Origin: Proteles cristata cristata
Taxonomy: Eukaryota; Chordata; Mammalia; Carnivora; Hyaenidae
Assembly (NCBI GenBank): GCA_017311185.1
Contig: JAESUZ010003370.1
Location: 434,001-498,000 of the forward strand
DNA: 64,000 nucleotides
Direction: 5' to 3'
Part shown: piece by piece, positions 59,022 to 64,000 of the stretch
Layout of the letters: each line of letters starts with the position of its first letter
Position numbering within the stretch: the stretch's first letter is position 1
The notes under the pieces: generated by a model
Told to the model about the DNA's origin: nothing
The model's input: the letters and a program-made list of their open reading frames with translations, nothing else
Databases searched by the model: none
Translations under genes and position numbers: made by a program

Positions 59022-59415
59022 AAAAGATGCTCATAGAAAATGGAGAACAGAAAGGTGTTTGCCAGAAGTGGGGGAGGGAGGGTGCAAAATGGATGAATGG
59101 GGTCAAAGGGCACAAACTTCCAGTTATAATAAAATGAATGAGTCTTGGGAGTATAATGTATAGCTAGGTAACTAGAGAGAATAATACTGTATTGCATATA
59201 TGAAATATGCCAAGAAGGTAGGAGTAGATCTTAAAAATTCTCATCATAAGAACAAAAATTTTGTTAACTATGTTTGGTGCTGGATGTTAACTAGGCTTAC
59301 TGTGGTGCTCATTTTGCAGTATATACACATATTGAATCATTCTGTTGTGCACCTGAAATTAAGATAATGGCATACCTCAGTTATACCTCATTTACAAAAA
59401 TCTTTAAATAAGAAG
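58081..59415 (+). mobile_element. LINE-1 3' end fragments, sense
   Basis: The main copy ends ORF2-like: ggcagcttactgaatgagag, atcatcagggcaatgcaaat, atccgaagaaaac, gtccatcagtggatgg, ggaatattatttagcc. At about 58740-58815 it is interrupted by a younger-looking L1 3' tail (ggggatgagcactgggtgat, ccaatttgacaataaac). It then resumes with gctaagtgaaataaatcag and ends near 59400. It lies in the intron before the large CNH exon. Confidence 0.8.
58984..59018. repeat. (AC)n microsatellite
   Basis: About 17 AC units within the L1 3' region. Confidence 0.95.
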
Positions 59416-59599
59416 ACATTGCTAATTTGAAAGTCACTTGCCATTTTATTTGTAAAGAATTCATTCAAGTTAATGACATTAAGATTCATGAGATCATTTT
59501 AATTGGACCTTTTCCAATTGCCTTTGGGTAAAATTGAGAGAACATTCAAAACAAACCGATTATTTTGAATTTAAAAATGACTTATATTTATTTGTGCAG

Positions 59600-60196
59600 A
59601 AATTATTCGTGTTGGTGACATGAAGAAGATTCATCAGATTGAACTCATCCCCTGTGGCCAGACGGTTGCAGTGATCTCTGGGAGAAGTCGCCATGTGCAA
59701 CTGTTCCCCATGTCAGCTCTGGATGGACGGAAGACTGACATTCACAAGCTGGAGGAAACCAAAGGGTGTCAAACAATGACTTCTGGAACAGTGTGCCAAG
59801 GGGCCCATACGTGCCTCTGTGTAGCAAGGAAAAGCCAAATCTTTTGTTATGAGCTGCTTCAGAGCAAGGAAATTTCTCATAGAAAATTTAAAGAGCTCCA
59901 AATCCCCACCAGTGTCCAGTGGATGGCCATCTTCAGTGAGCAGCTTTGTGTGGGATTCCAGTCAGGATTCCTGAGATACCCCTTGAGGAGAGAAGGGATT
60001 CCATACAGGATGCTGCACTCACATGACCCTACACTGTCATTTATTACACATCAACCAGAGGACGCTCTCTGTGCAGTTGAGATCTCCAGTATTGAGTATC
60101 TGTTATGTTTTAGGAGCATTGGAATCTACACAGACAACCGGGGCCTCCGATCCAGGGCCGTTGAGCTGATGTGGCCAGCAATTCCAACCTGCTGCC
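59600..60196 (+). CDS. MRCK-alpha-like gene, large CNH-domain exon
   Basis: This 597-nt exon (phase 1 in and out; 198 whole codons) follows tatttatttgtgcag and ends TGCTGCC|gtaagg. It contains no stop. Landmarks are IIRVGDMKKIHQIELIP, VAVISGRSRHVQLFPMSALD, ETKGCQTMTSG, HRKFKELQIP, VQWMAIFSEQLCVGFQSGFL, RYPL, EISSIEYLLCF, SIGIYTDNRG and ELMWPAIP. All correspond to the MRCK-alpha CNH domain, with one extra residue before HRKFKE. The CNH domain is a beta-propeller found in MRCK, citron kinase and related proteins and is thought to bind small GTPases and other partners. The open frame extends past the donor, but MRCK-alpha also breaks after a CC pair in the same phase. By eye roughly three quarters of residues match MRCK-alpha. 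The next exon lies beyond the window. Confidence 0.96.
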
Positions 60197-60889
60197 GTAA
60201 GGCTGCTTTACAGTCTGTTCCCTTCTCTTTCTGTATCTTTCCTTTAAAAATTACTTTTCTATATCCTCTAAACGACAGGCTTTATTTTTGAAAACAGCAT
60301 CATTGAAGATTTCAGTTTTTCTGTCTTATTAAGTAGAATAGCTCTAATGAAGTTGTATCTAACTCATACATGTGATAACTTAGCCCTTAACTTTTACCAT
60401 AGTCAGAGAAATTTTCCTTGAATATACCCTTAATCCAAATTGTCGCCCTTTGTAAGCTACATAGGTTATCTTCATGGTCACTGAAAATCATATACACATT
60501 AATTCACCGTAAGAAATAGTTACTGTATTACTTTTTTGCCTTTTAGAAAGCTTAGTTTCTGTAAAGTATGCATATAATGTTCCTAAATAATTTTAGCTCA
60601 TTTCATATTTTATGGATGCGGGCCATCATTTTATAAATTAAATACAGTCTTTTTTATTCACTTAGAGAATAGTATCCATCACTTAATATGAGCAACTTAC
60701 TCTGCCACGGGTCGAGTCACAATGTTAAACATAAGACTAGCCTGTCCATACGGAGGTTATAATCATGAGATGAGACCCATAATTAAGCAAGTACTATGAC
60801 AGGGGAGCCCCATTTTTCACAGGAAGGACGCTTAACCTAAACAAGTGGTTCAGGGACGGCCAGCTGAAACAATGAGAAGTGTTTTTGTC
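60197..60889. other. Intron after the large CNH exon
   Basis: Unique AT-rich sequence. The following CNH exon (expected to start like YNAPYLSVYSENAVDIFDV) was not found here. Confidence 0.6.
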
Positions 60890-62140
60890 CTTCAACACTT
60901 ATTTTAAAATGTCATTGTTTTCTGACTTCCATTGTTTCTGGTGAGCAAGCTGATGCAAAATCTGTGTGTTTTCTATTTAGCCGCTTAAGGTTTTCTCATT
61001 ATCTTTGGTTTTCAGCAATTTGACTATGATGGGCTTACATGTAGTTTCCTTTGTGTCCTGCTTGGGGTTTTCAGAACTTCTCGGATCTGAAGATTGATAA
61101 ATCTTTAATTAATTTTGGAAAATTTTTAGGGATATTTTCACAAGTTTTTCTAACTCTATTTTCTTTTTTCTGGGGATCAAATTACATGTTTATTCAACTT
61201 CTTGATTTTGTTCCACGGGTCTTTGGATTTACTTTTTTTAATTCCCCCCTTTTTTCCCTCTGCTTAAGTTTCGATAATTTCAAGTGACTCCATCTTCAAT
61301 TTCACTGATCTTTTTCCCACTGGTTTATCCAGGAATTAAGCATTTCAGATACTGTATTCTTGTTTATAACTTCATTTTTTGAAATTTCCAATTACTTAGT
61401 GAAATTGTCCTATCTTCCAATGTTTGTTTATATTTTTCATAAAGTCCTGAACTATTTATAATAATTATTTGTAATTATTCCAATAGATGGCTCATCTGTG
61501 GGTCTATTTCTATTGATTTTTTCTGGATTAAGGTGATATTTTCTTGTTTTACAGCTTATTATTTTTTTATCCTTTGTTGAACATTATGAATGCTATGACA
61601 TAGGGGCTATGGACTGTCTTGTGTATTTCTCCTGACACTGTTGTATGTTTTGTTTTGACAAGCAATTAATCTACTGATGGACCACGTTGATTTTGGTGAG
61701 GTGTAGCTTTCGACTTTGTTAGGGTAGACCTATTTTAGCTTTTCTTCTAGTCCTCACCCCTCAGGAATGGCCTTTCTAGGGTCTCGGCTGAATGTTAGGG
61801 TTTTCACCGGTCTGCCTAGGTCAGAAATCTATCGTTTTTCCAGCACTGCACTACTCATGAAATGTTTGTTCCCCACTCAGTGCTCTGAGCACGTCTTATG
61901 GAGTTTTGCTCTGTCCATGAGCAGCTTTGGATTTGGCCAGGGATTTTGAGGGAACTGGTGTGCCGATGTCTGGGACCCGTTTTTTGTGGCTCTTTCCTCT
62001 GTGTACCCTGCTTTGCAAATTCCAGACACATCAGAATCTGTTTCTTCTGCCCAGAAAAACTTCCACTCTCTGCTGGGGCTCTGTGTGGGGTCTACCTCAT
62101 GTCTTTCTCCTTTTTTAGGGATGGCAGTCCTACATTGTAC
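60890..62140 (-). mobile_element. Old LINE-1/HAL1 fragment, antisense
   Basis: The T-rich strand holds reversed L1/HAL1-like phrases (atttcactgatctttttcc, cagatactgtattcttg, cttgttttacagcttattattttt). No frame is kept. It may continue weakly to about 62300. Confidence 0.5.
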
Positions 62141-63754
62141 TAATACCTAAAAACAGTTACTTCATATATTTCTTTTCCAGTGTCATAATTATCAGTGGTG
62201 GCAGGACATGTCCCATATCATCTGCTGTGTCATAACTGGAACAGGCCATCCACACTACACTTTGTGAGGATCTATAGTAAGGTTCAGTGTTTCAGGAACA
62301 GAGTTCAAGGTGACAGTTCAAGACATGGGGCTGGATGGTGCTCACAAGCCAGACTACAGAAGGTGTTTTGTAGGCACTGACATGGTTACGTTTGCATTTC
62401 AGAAAAATCCCTAGGTTCCAATGGTTGGAGACTATGCAAGAGGAGACTGCAGGCCAAGAGACCAACTTGGAAATCATTGTAGAAACTGTGGACTAAAATT
62501 GTGTAAGGCAGATGGAGTTTGGGGGGAGAGGAAAGAATCTGAGGAATACTGAAGAGATACGACTGACAAAACTCTACATTTGACTGTAAGTGGAGGCTGA
62601 GGTACAGAGAATCAGTAATGATTCTCGGATGTCCAACTTAAGCACATGAGCGGATACCACTGGTATTCACCAATAAAACGTGGACTTGGACAAGGGATGA
62701 GGGATGTCATCGTTTAACTTCTTGCTTTTTTGTTGTGCTGTTGAAGTATTTTAAATCAAATCCTAGAAGTCATTGTTGTTCTGCCTCAACACACTTTACA
62801 TTAGATCTCTAAAAATGTAGACATTTCCTCATAAAACCACATTGCTATTATCACCCCTGGAGAAGTTGCCAGTGACTGTTACCATCCAATACACAGTCCC
62901 TATGTAAATATTCCTGATTATCACAAAGATGTCTCTCCTGACCATGTACTTCTTGGAATCAAAATCTGAAGAAGGTCCACATACTGCATATTATTGTTAT
63001 ATCATGAATACCGTCTAACCTTGAATGGTCTTCCGTGCCGCTGATTTGTTGTCCACAGGGCGTTGCGTAATCTGGATCTGCTTCCTCATGGTGCTTTTTA
63101 ACTTCTTCCCTCATATCCTAACTTTCCTGTAACTGAGAATGAGCTCCAAAGCCTTTTGCTAAGAATGCTTCATGACTAGTGCTGGGAATGTCATACCGAA
63201 GCATACTGGGGCACATGATGTCCGGCCCTCTGCTTGCGGCTGTGCTAAGATGGATTACTCGTTTCTGATGTTGCCAGCCTGGTTCCTTGGACACGCTGGG
63301 TTTGTACTGCCAGTGGGAGAGTAAGCAGACAGGAGGACACAGGTCAGAGAACCAAGAAACACAAATATCAGAGGGACGGTCAAAGGGAAAGAGGCCCGCA
63401 AGGGAGAATTCTGGGATGCGAGTGCCACTGAGCAGCCAGTAAGACGGGTTGAAATGTGTCTGTTGGTTTCAGCAACGACTGGTGGTTGATGATTTGCAGC
63501 GAGAGCAGTTTTAATGAAGAGATTAAGGCACAAGGCTGCAAGTTTTCACTGCTTTGTTCATTAACTTCACTCTCCACATAGACTTTCCTAATCCTATGCT
63601 ACACTCTTGCTGTGAACTGAATTAGTTTAGGAGCCAGATTTTGAAATGTTGTGCAATTACTTAAAGCTGCTGTTAGATGAAAATGTTAGAAAGCTTTTGG
63701 TTAGACTTTTCCTGTTTGTATTGTACTCTAAAATGTGACCAATGTGCATCGTTT
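62141..63754. other. Intron, unique
   Basis: No exon resembling the rest of the CNH domain was found. Frames at 63255-63577 show no domain. Confidence 0.5.
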
Positions 63755-64000
63755 ATTTTCTTATTTTTTAAAAATAGTTTGTTGTCAAGTTGGTTTCCAT
63801 ATAACACCCAGTGCTCATCCCCACAAGTGACCTCCTCCATGCCCATCTCCCCCCTTCCCCTCCCCCCATACCCATCAGTCCTCAATTTGTTCTCAGCATT
63901 CAAGAGTCTCTCATGGTTTGCCTCCCTCCCTCTCCCCAACTATTTTTCTCCTTCTTCTCCCCCATGGTCCTCCATTAAATTCTTCCTAATCCACCTATAC
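63755..64000 (-). mobile_element. 3' end of a felid-type LINE-1, antisense, running off the window
   Basis: Reversed, this reads the familiar carnivore L1 3' end: actgggtgttatatggaaac, caacttgacaac and an A-rich tail, preceded by GGGGAAGGGGGGAGATGGGC. It is less decayed than the other L1s here. The body lies to the right of the window. Confidence 0.75.

Noticed and set aside
59620..60291. Open frame starting at ATG 59620 as a separate 223-residue protein
   Set aside because: The ATG is an internal Met of the CNH exon (GDMKK). Coding starts at the acceptor at 59600, and the tail after 60196 is intron read-through.

Overview
The window is intronic and exonic DNA of a mammalian nuclear genome, almost certainly a carnivore and most likely a cat (felid). 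More than thirty copies of a tRNA-Lys-derived carnivore SINE (CanSINE) of the form common in cats are scattered through it. They sit among decayed LINE-1 pieces, simple repeats and MaLR-type LTR remains. I see no bacterial genes, CRISPR arrays or free-standing RNA genes. The longer open frames are mostly repeat-derived or chance ORFs.

One protein-coding gene can be followed on the + strand through most of the window. It is a member of the MRCK family (myotonic dystrophy kinase-related CDC42-binding kinases). Nine consecutive exons with canonical GT-AG borders and matching phases (25238-25348, 35984-36067, 38306-38411, 39977-40113, 41265-41404, 53311-53392, 55233-55449, 56767-56829, 59600-60196) give 1537 nt of uninterrupted coding sequence. 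They encode the linker, a complete C1 zinc-binding domain, a PH domain and about the first 200 residues of the CNH domain. Two less certain coiled-coil exons lie upstream (7069-7160 and 9239-9303). The kinase-domain exons lie to the left of the window and the end of the CNH domain and C-terminus to the right.

The protein is clearly closest to MRCK-alpha (CDC42BPA), but it differs at far more positions than the near-invariant mammalian MRCK-alpha ortholog should. It therefore looks like a diverged, intron-containing extra paralog rather than CDC42BPA, CDC42BPB or CDC42BPG. Within the nine exons nothing marks it as a pseudogene.

Layout: 1-14 kb, SINE-rich intron with two candidate coil exons and a CpG island (11.69-12.24 kb) that ends an exon-like stretch with a strong splice donor. 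14.9-22.2 kb, decayed sense-strand L1 sequence cut by SINEs. 22-29 kb, mostly unique intron, the linker exon at 25.2 kb, and GAAA and ATCC microsatellites. 29-35 kb, L1 pieces in both orientations with a nested SINE pair. 36-41.4 kb, four closely spaced exons (linker, C1, C1/PH, PH). 41.7-53 kb, a 12-kb intron packed with L1 fragments. 53.3-60.2 kb, the remaining PH and CNH exons. 60.2-64 kb, intron with an old antisense L1 and, at the right edge, the 3' end of a younger felid-type L1.

Comparisons with MRCK proteins and repeat families are from memory. No search was run.
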